A stretch of DNA of 64,000 nt from JAXGQD01 sp040766665 (GCA_040766665.1 JAXGQD010000004.1:186001-250000); one strand, 5' to 3'. Numbered from the stretch's first letter, positions 26,833-35,764 are shown. Program-made: numbers and translations. The notes: generated by a model from the sequence alone, not told the origin.

Positions 26833-26860
26833 AGTATATCACTAACTAGTAAGAAATCAA
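26833..26860 (-). promoter_or_regulatory. promoter and possible operator of the FMN reductase gene
   Basis: On the minus strand TTGATT (26860-26855) and TATACT (26838-26833) are 16 bases apart. The spacer contains TTACTAGTTAGTGA, whose ACTAGT centre and TTAC/GTGA arms form a short imperfect palindrome, a plausible operator. Confidence 0.5.
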
Positions 26861-26908
26861 GGGCCTTTAAAAAAGAATTTTCGCGGATATTTTTGTTGTT
26901 TTGGTTTC

Positions 26909-26964
26909 TGGCCAATTTGTTCGGTGGTCCCAGCTCAATCTGGGATGCCCGTAATTATTGACCA
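26909..26964. repeat. 56-bp imperfect palindrome, copy 1
   Basis: TGGCCAAT...CGG..GTCCCAG on the left mirrors CTGGGAT...CCG..ATTGACCA on the right, around a 6-base centre. A second copy starts 15 bases later and a third is at 54225-54280. The rest of the 26746-27146 spacer shows no gene. Confidence 0.65.
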
Positions 26965-26978
26965 GAAAATTCCGAATG

Positions 26979-27035
26979 GAAGCCAATTTTTCCGCTGGTC
27001 CCAGCGAAGTCTGGGATGGCCGCAAATTTTGACCA
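26979..27035. repeat. 56-bp imperfect palindrome, copy 2
   Basis: Same structure as copy 1, with CTGGTCCCAGCGAAGTCTGG at its core; it is in direct tandem with copy 1. Confidence 0.65.
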
Positions 27036-27146
27036 CCCAACTCCACCCAACTCCACGCACTACGCCGCAAGTGTGCCACCACTGCTGTTACTGCCGACAC
27101 AAGCGCCACCTCCGACGAACGCCGACAAATGCCAGAGTGAAAATCG

Positions 27147-27175
27147 TTGACAGCGAAGCGAAAATCCCGTATATT
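27147..27175 (+). promoter_or_regulatory. promoter of rpmE
   Basis: TTGACA (27147-27152) and TATATT (27170-27175) with a 17-base spacer. Confidence 0.7.
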
Positions 27176-27250
27176 GTTCAGGTTCTTAAACCTGTTCGTC
27201 ATACGTACCTAAGGGACTACGCGGCGGACATCATGTGAAGGGGAATTACA

Positions 27251-27457
27251 ATGAAAGACGGAATCCATCCGAAATACCAAAAATCAGTCGTTAAGTGTGC
27301 TTGTGGTGAGAGCTTTGAAACCAGCTCGACTCTACCGACCTTAAACGTGGACATTTGCTCCAAGTGCCATCCTTTTTATACCGGTAAACAAAAATTAGTA
27401 GACACCGGCGGACGTGTTGATAAATTCAAACGCAGAATGGCCACTACTCAAAAGTAG
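27251..27457 (+). CDS. rpmE: 50S ribosomal protein L31, zinc-binding type
   Basis: Ribosomal protein of 68 residues joining the two subunits. It begins MKDGIHPKYQKSVVKCACG and contains the zinc-ligand cysteines in KCACGESF and VDICSKCHPFYTGKQ, so it is the C+ (zinc-binding) form. GAAGGGGA lies before the ATG and a strong terminator follows. Confidence 0.95.
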   Translation: MKDGIHPKYQKSVVKCACGESFETSSTLPTLNVDICSKCHPFYTGKQKLVDTGGRVDKFKRRMATTQK

Positions 27458-27479
27458 CTTTAGACTTTTTACAAAAGAA

Positions 27480-27509
27480 GGTTGTTCCACAGCGGAACAG
27501 CCTTTTTGT
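27480..27509 (+). terminator. intrinsic terminator after rpmE
   Basis: GGTTGTTCC (27480-27488) pairs with GGAACAGCC (27494-27502), one G-T pair, then TTTTTG. Confidence 0.8.
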
Positions 27510-27580
27510 TTTATTTTGCCGAAAATTTTCAGTGCGAAAAAATGACACGCTTGACTTGCTGCAAGTGTTAGTATGGAAGA

Positions 27581-28831
27581 ATGAATATAGAAAACAAATC
27601 ACAATATAAAGAACTGAAGAAAACGAGTATCGGCGGTCAGGCATTGATTGAAGGGCTGATGATGATTGGGCCCGAAAAAAAGGCGATGGCCAATCTTATG
27701 CCGGATGGTCGCATTGTGCTGCATGACCTGGGTCCCAATGACAGTAAAAACTCCATGAATATCCCGTTCTTACGTGGGGCGGTGCGCATCTTCAAGCAGA
27801 TGTCGCTGGGAACAAAGGCTCTGATGATGTCTGCCGATCTGCAAGAGGAGGCTGAAACGGCAGCCTCTGAAGCTGAGGCTACTAACGTTGTTGAGCCGAT
27901 AGCAGAGAATGTTGCCATAGCTGAACCTCAGACTGAACCTGCGGAAGAGGCGCTGCTCATCTCTGAAGATGCTGAGTCAGCATTAAGCGCTGACACTGGC
28001 AGCGACCCAGTTTCACACGTAGAAGATCTGCCGGATGCTGTCGCAATTGAAGAAGTGAAGCTCAACGATACAGTCCATGATTCAAAAGTGGAAGCTGTCA
28101 CCGAGCTAAGCGCTGTAGAAACACCAGAGATGCAAGCTCAGACGAGTAGCTTAACGACAGAACCCAAAGCAAAAACGAAGGACAAAGGCCTCGATTGGGT
28201 GATGATGTTTGCCTTGATCTTGGGATTGGGGATGGGGATTGGTTTGTTTTTCCTTTTACCCAACCTCTTGACCAGCGGGATTATTGCACTGACGGGAGTA
28301 GCGCGGCAGGGTTTTGCCAATACTTTGCTGTATAACCTGCTTGAGGGCGTGATTCGCATCGTGATCTTGCTCTTTTACATGTGGCTTTCCTCGAAGCAAA
28401 AGGACATCAAGCGTGTTTGGATGTTTCATGGGGCTGAGCACAAGACCATCGCCTGCTACGAGGCAGGGCGAGAGCTGACAGTTGACAATATTAAGCCTTT
28501 TTCGCGCTTTCATCCGCGCTGTGGCACATCCTTCATCTTCATTATGGTATTTATCTCAGCCATCATCTTTGCCGTGGTCGGTTGGTATGGTGTTTTTCTG
28601 AACCTCCTGATTCGCCTAGCCCTGATTCCGCTGGTGGCCGGTATCGCTTATGAAATTCTGCGCTTTTCGGGCAAACATAGTGAAAGTCTGCTAGGGCGTA
28701 TTTTGGCAAAACCCGGCTTGCTTTTGCAGCGCTTGACCACCAAAGAACCCGATGAAAAGATGCTGGAAGTGGCCATTCGGGCGATGAACGCCGTCATCCC
28801 CGAGGACCAATCGGCTGACAATTGGGCTTAG
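27581..28831 (+). CDS. DUF1385 family membrane protein with acidic insertion
   Basis: Firmicutes DUF1385 proteins are membrane proteins of unknown function, commonly about 300 residues and often next to prfA/prmC, as here. This one has 416. The family core is clear: SIGGQALIEGLMMIGPEKKA at the N terminus, RVWMFHGAEHKTIACYEAG near 280, FSRFHPRCGTSFIF, and hydrophobic helices at about 208-235, 250-270, 310-345. The extra length is an acidic, Ala/Glu/Ser-rich low-complexity insertion at about residues 88-205, before the first helix. prmC starts one base after its stop. The Shine-Dalgarno site is weak, so the exact start is not certain. Confidence 0.85.
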   Translation: MNIENKSQYKELKKTSIGGQALIEGLMMIGPEKKAMANLMPDGRIVLHDLGPNDSKNSMNIPFLRGAVRIFKQMSLGTKALMMSADLQEEAETAASEAEATNVVEPIAENVAIAEPQTEPAEEALLISEDAESALSADTGSDPVSHVEDLPDAVAIEEVKLNDTVHDSKVEAVTELSAVETPEMQAQTSSLTTEPKAKTKDKGLDWVMMFALILGLGMGIGLFFLLPNLLTSGIIALTGVARQGFANTLLYNLLEGVIRIVILLFYMWLSSKQKDIKRVWMFHGAEHKTIACYEAGRELTVDNIKPFSRFHPRCGTSFIFIMVFISAIIFAVVGWYGVFLNLLIRLALIPLVAGIAYEILRFSGKHSESLLGRILAKPGLLLQRLTTKEPDEKMLEVAIRAMNAVIPEDQSADNWA

Positions 28832-28832
28832 C

Positions 28833-29756
28833 GTGGCACAGTCTTCGACGAAAGAAAAAAGCGTCCGAGAACTCATCGCTTTAGGCCATAAAGAACTGGG
28901 TGGCGACAGTCAGGCCAGAGGAGAAGCGTTTGAACTTCTGGCGTCGTTACTTCACACCACTGCCCTAGCACTGCGCTTGCGTCTGAATGAGCGTATTGAT
29001 GAGTTAACAGCCCAGCGCTTTTGCGAGGCCATCAAGCGTCTTCAAGCCGCTGAACCACTGGCCTATATCAGCGGTCAGACTTACTTTTTTAACTATCCGC
29101 TCCACGTAGGCAAGGGAGTACTTATTCCACGTCCCGACAGCGAAGTGCTAGTGCTGCTTGTGCTGGGTGAATTACGTCGCTTATCCGCGCAAAAGTCTGC
29201 AGAACAGCCGCTGCATGCGCTGGAGCTTTGCACAGGCAGTGCTTGCCTGAGCATAGCAGTGGCAAAAGAATGGGAGAAAATGCGACTTGCAGTCGAAGGA
29301 GCTCCGCTGCTAATTACGGCGACTGAAATTGAGGAAGCGGCGCTGGATTTTGCCCGAATAAATCTGCAAGAACTGCTGCCGGAAGAGCAGGTGGTGCTTT
29401 GCCACTGCGACCTCTGGCCACCCCAGAACAGCACAAGATTCGACTTGCTCTTTGCCAATCCCCCGTACATTTCTGACGCCGAATACGCAGAACTTGAGCT
29501 TTCGGTAAAAGACTTCGAACCAAGGACAGCTCTATGGGGAGGTAAGGACGGCTTGGATTTCTATCGCCGTATTTTGGACGAGGCCGCCTCGTATCTGAAA
29601 CCGGGTGCCTGTTTATTTTTAGAACACGGTTATCGTCAGGCAGAAGCCATTCAAGCATTGGCTGAACACAGTGAATTTGAGTATTTATCTTGTCAGCAGG
29701 ATTTGGCAGGTCGGGAGCGCGTCAGTGTTTTACGTTACATTGGGGAGGAGACTTAG
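28833..29756 (+). CDS. prmC: release factor glutamine methyltransferase
   Basis: S-adenosylmethionine-dependent enzyme that methylates the GGQ glutamine of release factors, 307 residues. The N-terminal helical domain ends in EPLAYISGQTYFFNYPL; the Rossmann fold has ALELCTGSACLSIAVA for cofactor binding and the catalytic NPPYISDAEY. The start is GTG at 28833. Its substrate, RF1, is encoded two genes downstream, supporting the assignment. Confidence 0.93.
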   Translation: MAQSSTKEKSVRELIALGHKELGGDSQARGEAFELLASLLHTTALALRLRLNERIDELTAQRFCEAIKRLQAAEPLAYISGQTYFFNYPLHVGKGVLIPRPDSEVLVLLVLGELRRLSAQKSAEQPLHALELCTGSACLSIAVAKEWEKMRLAVEGAPLLITATEIEEAALDFARINLQELLPEEQVVLCHCDLWPPQNSTRFDLLFANPPYISDAEYAELELSVKDFEPRTALWGGKDGLDFYRRILDEAASYLKPGACLFLEHGYRQAEAIQALAEHSEFEYLSCQQDLAGRERVSVLRYIGEET

Positions 29757-29757
29757 C

Positions 29758-29988
29758 ATGGGCGGCAAATATTTTTTGTATCCCTATCGCGTCGGTGAAA
29801 TCGTACAAATGAAAAAAAAGCATCCTTGCGGAAACGACCACTGGGAGGTCCTCAGGGTAGGGGCAGACATTAAAATAAGTTGTCGGGGTTGTGGGCATTT
29901 GCTCAGCATACCCAGGGCAAAAATCGAAAAAATGACCAAATCCACGGTACTGCCGCAGGATCAGGAGCAGAAAGAAAATGGACATTAA
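29758..29988 (+). CDS. DUF951 family protein
   Basis: Small protein of 76 residues with the DUF951 pattern: YRVGEIVQMKKKHPCGNDHW followed by ISCRGCGHLLSIPRAKIEK. The three or four cysteines suggest a small metal-binding fold; function is unknown. ATG 29758 follows GGGGAGGAG; the frame upstream to 29671 lies inside prmC. The last 11 bases overlap prfA. Confidence 0.85.
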   Translation: MGGKYFLYPYRVGEIVQMKKKHPCGNDHWEVLRVGADIKISCRGCGHLLSIPRAKIEKMTKSTVLPQDQEQKENGH

Positions 29989-31057
29989 TAAAAGTAATAT
30001 TATTAATCGCTACGAAGAATTGGCCCAGTTGTTGATGGATCCGGGCATTTTTGCGGACCAGGACAAGTATCGCCAAACGGTCAAAGAGCATGCGGATCTG
30101 GAACCCATTGTGCAGGCTTTGCACGAAGGAGAAAGCTTGCGCAAAGAACTGGCGGAAGCACAGCAGCTGTTTTACGACGAAGAAGATGCAGAAATGCGTG
30201 AAATGGCTAGGGAAGAAATCAAAAGGGTGAGTAATGAATTAGAGCAAAACGAAGCCGAGCTACAGCGCCTCATGGCTCCCAAAGACCCGCGTGACAGCAA
30301 GTCCGTCGTGATTGAAATTCGCGGCGGGGCGGGCGGTGAAGAGGCGGCGCTCTTTGCAGCTGTGCTTTACAAGATGTATGTGGCTTTTGCCGAACGTCAT
30401 CAGCTGACAAGTGAACTGGTAGAGCTCAATGAAACTGAGCTGGGCGGCATTAAAGAGGTGGTCTTTGAACTGAACGGCGACGGTGCTTATAGTTTGTTTA
30501 AATATGAGAGCGGTGTGCACCGCGTGCAACGTGTGCCGGTCACAGAGTCAGGCGGGCGTATCCACACTTCTACCTGTACGGTGGCGGTGATGCCGGAAGC
30601 GGACGAAATGGAGTTTGAAATCAATCCCGCGGACTTGCAGATTGATACCTATCGGGCTTCCGGTGCCGGTGGACAGCACGTCAACAAAACTTCATCGGCG
30701 ATTCGCATCACCCACTTACCCAGTGGCGTTGTGGTGACCTGTCAGGATGAGCGCTCACAGCACAAAAACAAAGAAAAAGCTTTACGAGTCTTACGCACAC
30801 GCTTGATGGACATGGCTTTAGTAGAAGCAAAAAGCGCCGAGGACAGTTTGCGTAAAAATCAAGTCGGTAGCGGTGACCGCAGTGAGCGTATCAGGACGTA
30901 TAATTATCATCAGGGCCGGGTCAGCGACCACCGTATCGGCCTGACTCTTTATAAAATCGATGAAATACTCGCCGGTGACATGGACGAATTAGTCGGTAAA
31001 TTGGCAGACGCTGAGCGCAGTGAACAATTGGGACAAGGGGAAAAGGAGCTGGCTTAA
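29978..31057 (+). CDS. prfA: peptide chain release factor 1
   Basis: Recognises UAA and UAG and triggers peptide release; 359 residues. The GGQ motif sits in SGAGGQHVNKTSSAIRITH and the RRVPVTESGGRI-type region (VQRVPVTESGGRIHTS) precedes it. The C-terminal domain contains RIRTYNYHQGRVSDHRI. The start overlaps DUF951 and the stop overlaps the next start (TAATG), so prmC, DUF951, prfA and the Sua5 fusion form one tightly packed operon. Confidence 0.96.
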   Translation: MDINKSNIINRYEELAQLLMDPGIFADQDKYRQTVKEHADLEPIVQALHEGESLRKELAEAQQLFYDEEDAEMREMAREEIKRVSNELEQNEAELQRLMAPKDPRDSKSVVIEIRGGAGGEEAALFAAVLYKMYVAFAERHQLTSELVELNETELGGIKEVVFELNGDGAYSLFKYESGVHRVQRVPVTESGGRIHTSTCTVAVMPEADEMEFEINPADLQIDTYRASGAGGQHVNKTSSAIRITHLPSGVVVTCQDERSQHKNKEKALRVLRTRLMDMALVEAKSAEDSLRKNQVGSGDRSERIRTYNYHQGRVSDHRIGLTLYKIDEILAGDMDELVGKLADAERSEQLGQGEKELA

Positions 31058-32733
31058 TGAAGACCAAAGTATTGAAAATTCCCAACGCATTTATAAAAGA
31101 TAAAGCCGCTTTAAAAAAATTATTGGCAAAAGCTGCAGACCTGCTTCTGGCGGGTGAATGTGTCGCTTTCCCTACAGAAACCGTCTATGGCCTGGGTGCC
31201 TTAGCCCTTAGTCCGGAAGCCATCGCCAAAGTCTTTGAGGCAAAAGGCAGACCCAACGACAATCCACTGATCGCCCATGTTAATAAAATTGACGATCTGA
31301 AACAGCTGACTCAGCCTTTGGGCAAACTGGAAGAAGACCTTATTCAACTTTTTTCACCTGGCCCCATCACCTACGTGTTACGCAAACAAAGCCATGTGCC
31401 CGATGCTTTAACGGCAGGCTTGGACACGGTTGCCGTCCGAATTCCAGCCAAGGCGGTCGCCCGGGCATTGATCGCCCTGTGTGCTGCGCCTATCGCCGCG
31501 CCTTCAGCGAATACATCAGGCATGCCTTCACCCACCTCTGCTGAACATGTGCTGCATGATCTCAACGGCAAAATCCCCCTCATCATCGACGGCGGCTCCT
31601 GTGAATTCGGCCTGGAATCGACCGTTCTCGACTTAAGTGATGTGTCGGATATTCGTATCTTAAGACCGGGTGCTGTCACTGCAGAACGATTGATTCATTT
31701 TCTTGAAACCCGCAAAGATTTTTCACCGCGTTTCCCGGACTGGCGCGAACGCCTGATCCAAACCGTGGAGCTGAGCGATGCCACCGCGACGCCCAAGGCA
31801 CCGGGGATGAAATACAAGCACTACGCACCGGAGACAGCGGTTTATGTTCTGAGAGGGGCTGATCTTGCCGAGAAGAGCGCTGCATTCGGAGCGTTGTTAG
31901 CCAGTCTGCCCGCAGAAAAACGATTAGGCCTGTATGCTTCTGATCAGCTGGTCGCCGAGCTATTGGAGAAATATGCAGAGCGCAGTCTCAATTCCCGTAC
32001 GCTGGTTTTTGAACATTCGGATGACGGTTCGATTGCGGCGCAACATTTTTTTGCCGCTCTGCGCGAACTGGACGAAGATGAGACCGAATTGATTGTTGTT
32101 GAAGCCCTCGAGCACAGCGAAGTGGGCACGGCATACATGAATCGCCTGGAAAAAGCCAGCGGAGCTTATCAGGTGGATTCTGCTGGAATGTCGGATTGCA
32201 GATCAGACGTGATCGTTGTTCCGGCTGATGCAAGTCACAATAAAGATAGTGAGGAGACCACTCGCAAAATCCTCTTTGTATGTACGGGCAACACCTGTCG
32301 CAGTCCTATGGCTGAAGCCTTGTTTAATCAAGTGGCTGCAACTCGTCACGCTCCGGTCCGTGCGGAATCTGCCGGCCTTGCTGCTTTCAACGGGGATGAA
32401 ATCAGCTCCAACGCGGCGCGCGTCCTTCTGGATAATTATGGAATTGACTATTCCTCCCATCGTTCGAGGCGCCTGAACGAGCATATGCTGGAGCAAGCGC
32501 AGTGGGTCTTAACCATGACGACAGGGCAGTCCGAGGCTTTGCGCCACGCTTTCCCCGCATTTGCCGAAAAGATTCAGCCTTTAAAACGTTTTGCTTTGGT
32601 TTCGTCGGATGCAGTACAAGGCGATATTTCAGATCCTTACGGTGGCGATTTGCAGACCTATACGGCAACGGCTGTAGATATCAGCAAGAGTATTGCCGAA
32701 TTGTTCCATAAGTTTAATGATTTCAAAGATTAA
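31057..32733 (+). CDS. threonylcarbamoyl-AMP synthase fused to YwlE-type arginine phosphatase
   Basis: Single 558-residue frame with two enzymes. Residues 1-210 are a YrdC/Sua5 catalytic domain (FPTETVYGLGALAL, KGRPNDNPLIAH, APSANTSGMPSPTSAEHV), followed by the Sua5 C-terminal domain to about 365 (SPGMKYKHYAPE-like APGMKYKHYAPE). It makes threonylcarbamoyl-AMP for tRNA t6A. After a 35-residue polar linker, residues 405-558 are a low-molecular-weight phosphatase with the P-loop CTGNTCRSPMAEA (Cys near 409) and DPYGG. The Thr inside CTGNTCRS is the residue associated with protein-arginine phosphatase specificity in YwlE. In Bacillus, ywlC and ywlE are separate near neighbours; here they are joined. 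Confidence 0.92.
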   Translation: MKTKVLKIPNAFIKDKAALKKLLAKAADLLLAGECVAFPTETVYGLGALALSPEAIAKVFEAKGRPNDNPLIAHVNKIDDLKQLTQPLGKLEEDLIQLFSPGPITYVLRKQSHVPDALTAGLDTVAVRIPAKAVARALIALCAAPIAAPSANTSGMPSPTSAEHVLHDLNGKIPLIIDGGSCEFGLESTVLDLSDVSDIRILRPGAVTAERLIHFLETRKDFSPRFPDWRERLIQTVELSDATATPKAPGMKYKHYAPETAVYVLRGADLAEKSAAFGALLASLPAEKRLGLYASDQLVAELLEKYAERSLNSRTLVFEHSDDGSIAAQHFFAALRELDEDETELIVVEALEHSEVGTAYMNRLEKASGAYQVDSAGMSDCRSDVIVVPADASHNKDSEETTRKILFVCTGNTCRSPMAEALFNQVAATRHAPVRAESAGLAAFNGDEISSNAARVLLDNYGIDYSSHRSRRLNEHMLEQAQWVLTMTTGQSEALRHAFPAFAEKIQPLKRFALVSSDAVQGDISDPYGGDLQTYTATAVDISKSIAELFHKFNDFKD

Positions 32734-32760
32734 AACTTTAGCAGAGTGGAGGTCACGGGG

Positions 32761-33384
32761 ATGGATAAGCAAGTCTTAACAATAGGTATTGCCGGTGGAA
32801 CCGGTAGCGGAAAAACCACCCTAACTCACGCTATTTTGGATTTTTGCAAAGATAAAGCAGCCGTCATCTTTCACGATAATTACTATAAGGCTTTTGCCGA
32901 ACTGCCTTTGGAAGAACGTAGCAGGCAAAACTACGACCATCCCGACTCCTTCGATACAGACTTGCTGATTGAACATTTGCAGGCTCTGAAACGTGGGGGA
33001 ACGGTTTCCAGTCCTGTCTACGATTACACCATCCACACGCGTTCACCCTGCACGATGGAGATCAGCTCGAAGAAAGTGATTGTTGTCGAGGGTATTTTGA
33101 TTTTATCGGACCCGCGACTGCTCGCCTTACTGGATCTCAAACTTTTCGTCGATACTGATGCGGATGTGCGCATCTTGCGTAGAATAAGGCGCGATGTAGT
33201 GGAGCGGGGGCGGAGCATCGATTCGGTCATTGAACAGTATCTGCGCACCGTTAAGCCGATGCACGAGCAGTACGTAGAACCCAGGAAGCGCAACGCAGAT
33301 TTAATCATTCCGGAAGGGGGGCGCAATTTGGTCGCTCTGGATATGATTATCAAGACGATTGACCGACACATGAACGAGGTTTGA
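32761..33384 (+). CDS. udk: uridine kinase
   Basis: Pyrimidine salvage enzyme phosphorylating uridine and cytidine, 207 residues. The P-loop is GIAGGTGSGKTT; YYKAFAELPLEERSRQNYDHP carries substrate-contact residues and YDYTIHTR and VVEGILIL follow as in Udk. ATG 32761 was chosen for its GGAGG 8 bases upstream; an in-frame GTG at 32746 overlaps that site. A non-coding repeat region starts immediately downstream. Confidence 0.93.
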   Translation: MDKQVLTIGIAGGTGSGKTTLTHAILDFCKDKAAVIFHDNYYKAFAELPLEERSRQNYDHPDSFDTDLLIEHLQALKRGGTVSSPVYDYTIHTRSPCTMEISSKKVIVVEGILILSDPRLLALLDLKLFVDTDADVRILRRIRRDVVERGRSIDSVIEQYLRTVKPMHEQYVEPRKRNADLIIPEGGRNLVALDMIIKTIDRHMNEV

Positions 33385-33413
33385 GGATTGTGACTCTGCT
33401 AAAGGATCGTCTC

Positions 33414-33773
33414 GTCGCTTGGACGCTTGCGACTCCGCTTTAAATCCAGGCAAGCTGGTCAACACTTGTGACGGTGGCAGACTTTTGTGGTACAAGATTA
33501 AAAAAATCGGCAAAAAACCGACAATAGTTTCGTTAATCCAAGAATGCCAAGACTATGAAGCCGAGAATTCATGCGATTTGCCCGGTTTAGGGACATCATT
33601 TTCGATAACCCAAGTTAGTCTCAAGTAACTGCTTGGATTAACGAAATAACTTACGGTAAAATCCGTGATTCACTTGAATTGTTGTGTAAAATTCATAATT
33701 GCTTGGATTATCGAAAATTTTGCCGAATGCAATAAGCAGAGTCGCGGCCATCCCTAGCAGCGCGACTCTTGAG
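33414..33773 (+). repeat. composite dispersed repeat, copy cut at its 3' end by an IS
   Basis: Contains an inverted GTCGC hairpin (33414-33433), an inverted B2 unit (33510-33540), a B1 unit (CTTGGATTAACGAAATAACT then TACGG, 33632-33656), a B2 unit (CTTGGATTATCGAAAATTTT, 33701-33720) and a GAGTCGC/GCGACTC hairpin with perfect 7-base arms (33739-33768). The ISLre2 element begins 5 bases after the hairpin. The short open frames here are not credible genes. Confidence 0.7.
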
Positions 33774-35303
33774 TTGGCGTAACGATTTAGGTGGTGGGTA
33801 AAAAGTAAAAAAAGAGAGATTCGAGGACCTATGTTAAAGTAGTTGTTGCTGAAAAACAGTAACGAAAGGTCGCAGGAATCTCTTATGAACAGTTTACAGG
33901 AAATGGTGCAGCAATTCATCCATGAGATGTATGAAATTGAATTGTTGGAGAAAGGATTTGCCCAGACGAGTGAAGACATCTTAGACGCTTGCAAGCGTTT
34001 TGCTCTGTTGGTGATGAAACAGAAGTTGGAAAGCACCGACCAGGCTTTAGCCGATTATGCCGATTTGAGGCCGGAGTGGCTTATCCACAAAAAAGTGGCA
34101 AGGGTCCAAGAAACCCTCTTAGGGACATTGAACTACACGAGGCGCTATTACGTTAATCGAAAGAATGGCAAACGCGCGTTTCTTGTAGATGTGTTGGTAG
34201 GCATAGAGAAGCACGAGCGGATCAATCAAGGCTTGAAGGCCGCGCTGTGTAATGAGGCAGTTTTGCATTCCTATCAGATGAGTTCAGCCATAGCCTGTGA
34301 AAACCGTGTCAGCAAACAAAGCGTGAAGCGTGTTTTACAAGAGTCGATGTCCCGGATGTTGAACTTAAAGCGAGGCAAGAGGCCGTTTCCATTATTCATG
34401 TACAAGCCGATGAAGACCATGTGTCCGTACAGGACGGTCGTCGCAATCGCGAGGTTAAATTGGCAGTAATTCATGAGCCTTCTTATCGTATAGGGAAAAA
34501 GGGCGTCTTGCCCCATAAGCTTCATACGTTTGCGTATAAAGGCAGTGTTGAGAGTTTTTGGTCTAATGTGGCAGACCGAATAGAGCAGCGTTATCCGGAA
34601 GCGGAAAACCTACAAATCTACCTGCATGGTGATGGAGCAGCGTGGATACAAAGTGGCCTAGTCTGGCTTCCCAACAGTCGTTTTGTATTGGATCGGTTTC
34701 ATGTCTTTAAGGTCTTAAAACAACTGGCTCCGGTGGATAGTGTAGAGTATCTGGAGTTAAGAGACAGTTTATTCGATGCGGACAAAAAGGAATTTAAGCG
34801 TCTGGTTAAACTTTGTCAGAGGCTTTACGAAAAAGATCCTGAACGCGTCAAGGTGATTCAAAACTACATCCTGAGCAATTGGAAGGGGATAGAAATCTGG
34901 ACAAAAGACCCCAAGAGCGGAATCAGTTGTGCGGAGGGTTTGGTCAGTCATTGTTTGAGTGAGCGTCTGTCGATGCGTCCCATGGCGTGGATGGATGAGG
35001 GTTTAGGTCAAATGACAAAGCTGAGAGAGCATTACTTCAATGGTGGAAAAATCACGTGGCAGGATTTCAAACGAAGCAGAAAACAAAGATTAGAGCTGGA
35101 GGCGATCGAAAAATCTGTTAAACTGGGGGAGCTACGAAAAATCAATGAGTCGGATAACATGCTCTCGTATCTTCCGTTAAGTCCATACCATTTCCCCAAA
35201 CGAGATGCACGTTACCAGTTGTTTAAGCGTATTAGCGAAAGTGGCAAGGCTATTTGACGCATAGATCTTCTTTCTCTTACCACCACCATCAAAGTTACGC
35301 CGT
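33774..35303 (+). mobile_element. ISLre2-family insertion sequence
   Basis: About 1530 bp. The ends match as inverted repeats: GGCGTAAC-6 bases-GGTGGTGG on the left (from 33776) and CCACCACC-6 bases-GTTACGCC on the right (35280-35301). CGACTCTTGAG occurs directly outside both ends (33763-33773 and 35304-35314) and is read as the target duplication. Removing the element restores a GTCGC hairpin repeat followed by the rpsF promoter region. Confidence 0.75.
33885..35257 (+). pseudogene. ISLre2-family (UPF0236) transposase, one frameshift
   Basis: Two overlapping frames together encode a UPF0236/ISLre2 transposase of roughly 455 residues. The N part runs MNSLQEMVQQFIHEMYEIEL to about residue 155. 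The C part continues with ADEDHVSVQDGRR, QIYLHGDGAAWI and FVLDRFHVFK, the characteristic family region with the putative acidic active site. The frame changes at the CCC run at 34351-34353, where one more C would rejoin the two parts. Since essential genes in this window show the same kind of lesion, it may be intact in the living cell. Confidence 0.8.
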
Positions 35304-35320
35304 CGACTCTTGAGCCTCGT

Positions 35321-35349
35321 TTGACTCATCCTGAAAAGCATGCTATTAT
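35321..35349 (+). promoter_or_regulatory. promoter of the rpsF-ssb-rpsR operon
   Basis: TTGACT (35321-35326) and TATTAT (35344-35349) with a 17-base spacer, lying just 6 bases beyond the target duplication of the ISLre2 element. Confidence 0.6.
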
Positions 35350-35431
35350 TCCAAGGCTGTTTAACAGCGTATCTATGTCCTCGCTCTGTAAAAGTACAGA
35401 GTCGTTTAGTCCAAGGGGAGGTGAACCAAAA

Positions 35432-35719
35432 TTGGCTAGAGAATATGAAATGTTGTATATCATGAGCCCTGCACTCAGCGATGAAGAGCTGACTACTGCT
35501 AATGAGCGTGTTAATGCGCTCGTCGCATCAGTCGGTACAGTCGGTGAAGTCGAGGCTTGGGGTCGCAAGCGCTTAGCGTATGAGATCGAAGACCACAAAG
35601 AAGGTGTCTTTACACTCTTACACTTCAGCGCAGAACCCGAAGCACCGAAGGAAATCGAGCGCGTCATGAGCATTACGGAAGGCGTTTTACGTTATCTCGT
35701 CGTTCGTAAAGGTGAGTAA
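35432..35719 (+). CDS. rpsF: 30S ribosomal protein S6
   Basis: Ribosomal protein of 95 residues that pairs with S18 on the platform. It begins LAREYEMLYIMSPALSDEEL and contains WGRKRLAYEIEDHKEGVF, the conserved S6 core. I chose the TTG at 35432, which has GGGGAGGTG 8 bases upstream and gives the usual S6 length; the frame upstream to 35321 covers the promoter. First gene of the conserved rpsF-ssb-rpsR set. Confidence 0.93.
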   Translation: MAREYEMLYIMSPALSDEELTTANERVNALVASVGTVGEVEAWGRKRLAYEIEDHKEGVFTLLHFSAEPEAPKEIERVMSITEGVLRYLVVRKGE

Positions 35720-35764
35720 GCGCAAAGCTTCATACCGTTATGTTGAGTGAAAGGAGCAAATATC

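Noticed and set aside
26867..27238. Opposed frames of 104 and 111 residues before rpmE
   Set aside because: Both are readings of the tandem palindromic repeats.
33419..33628. 69-residue frame after udk
   Set aside because: Lies in the dispersed repeat and has no start signal.
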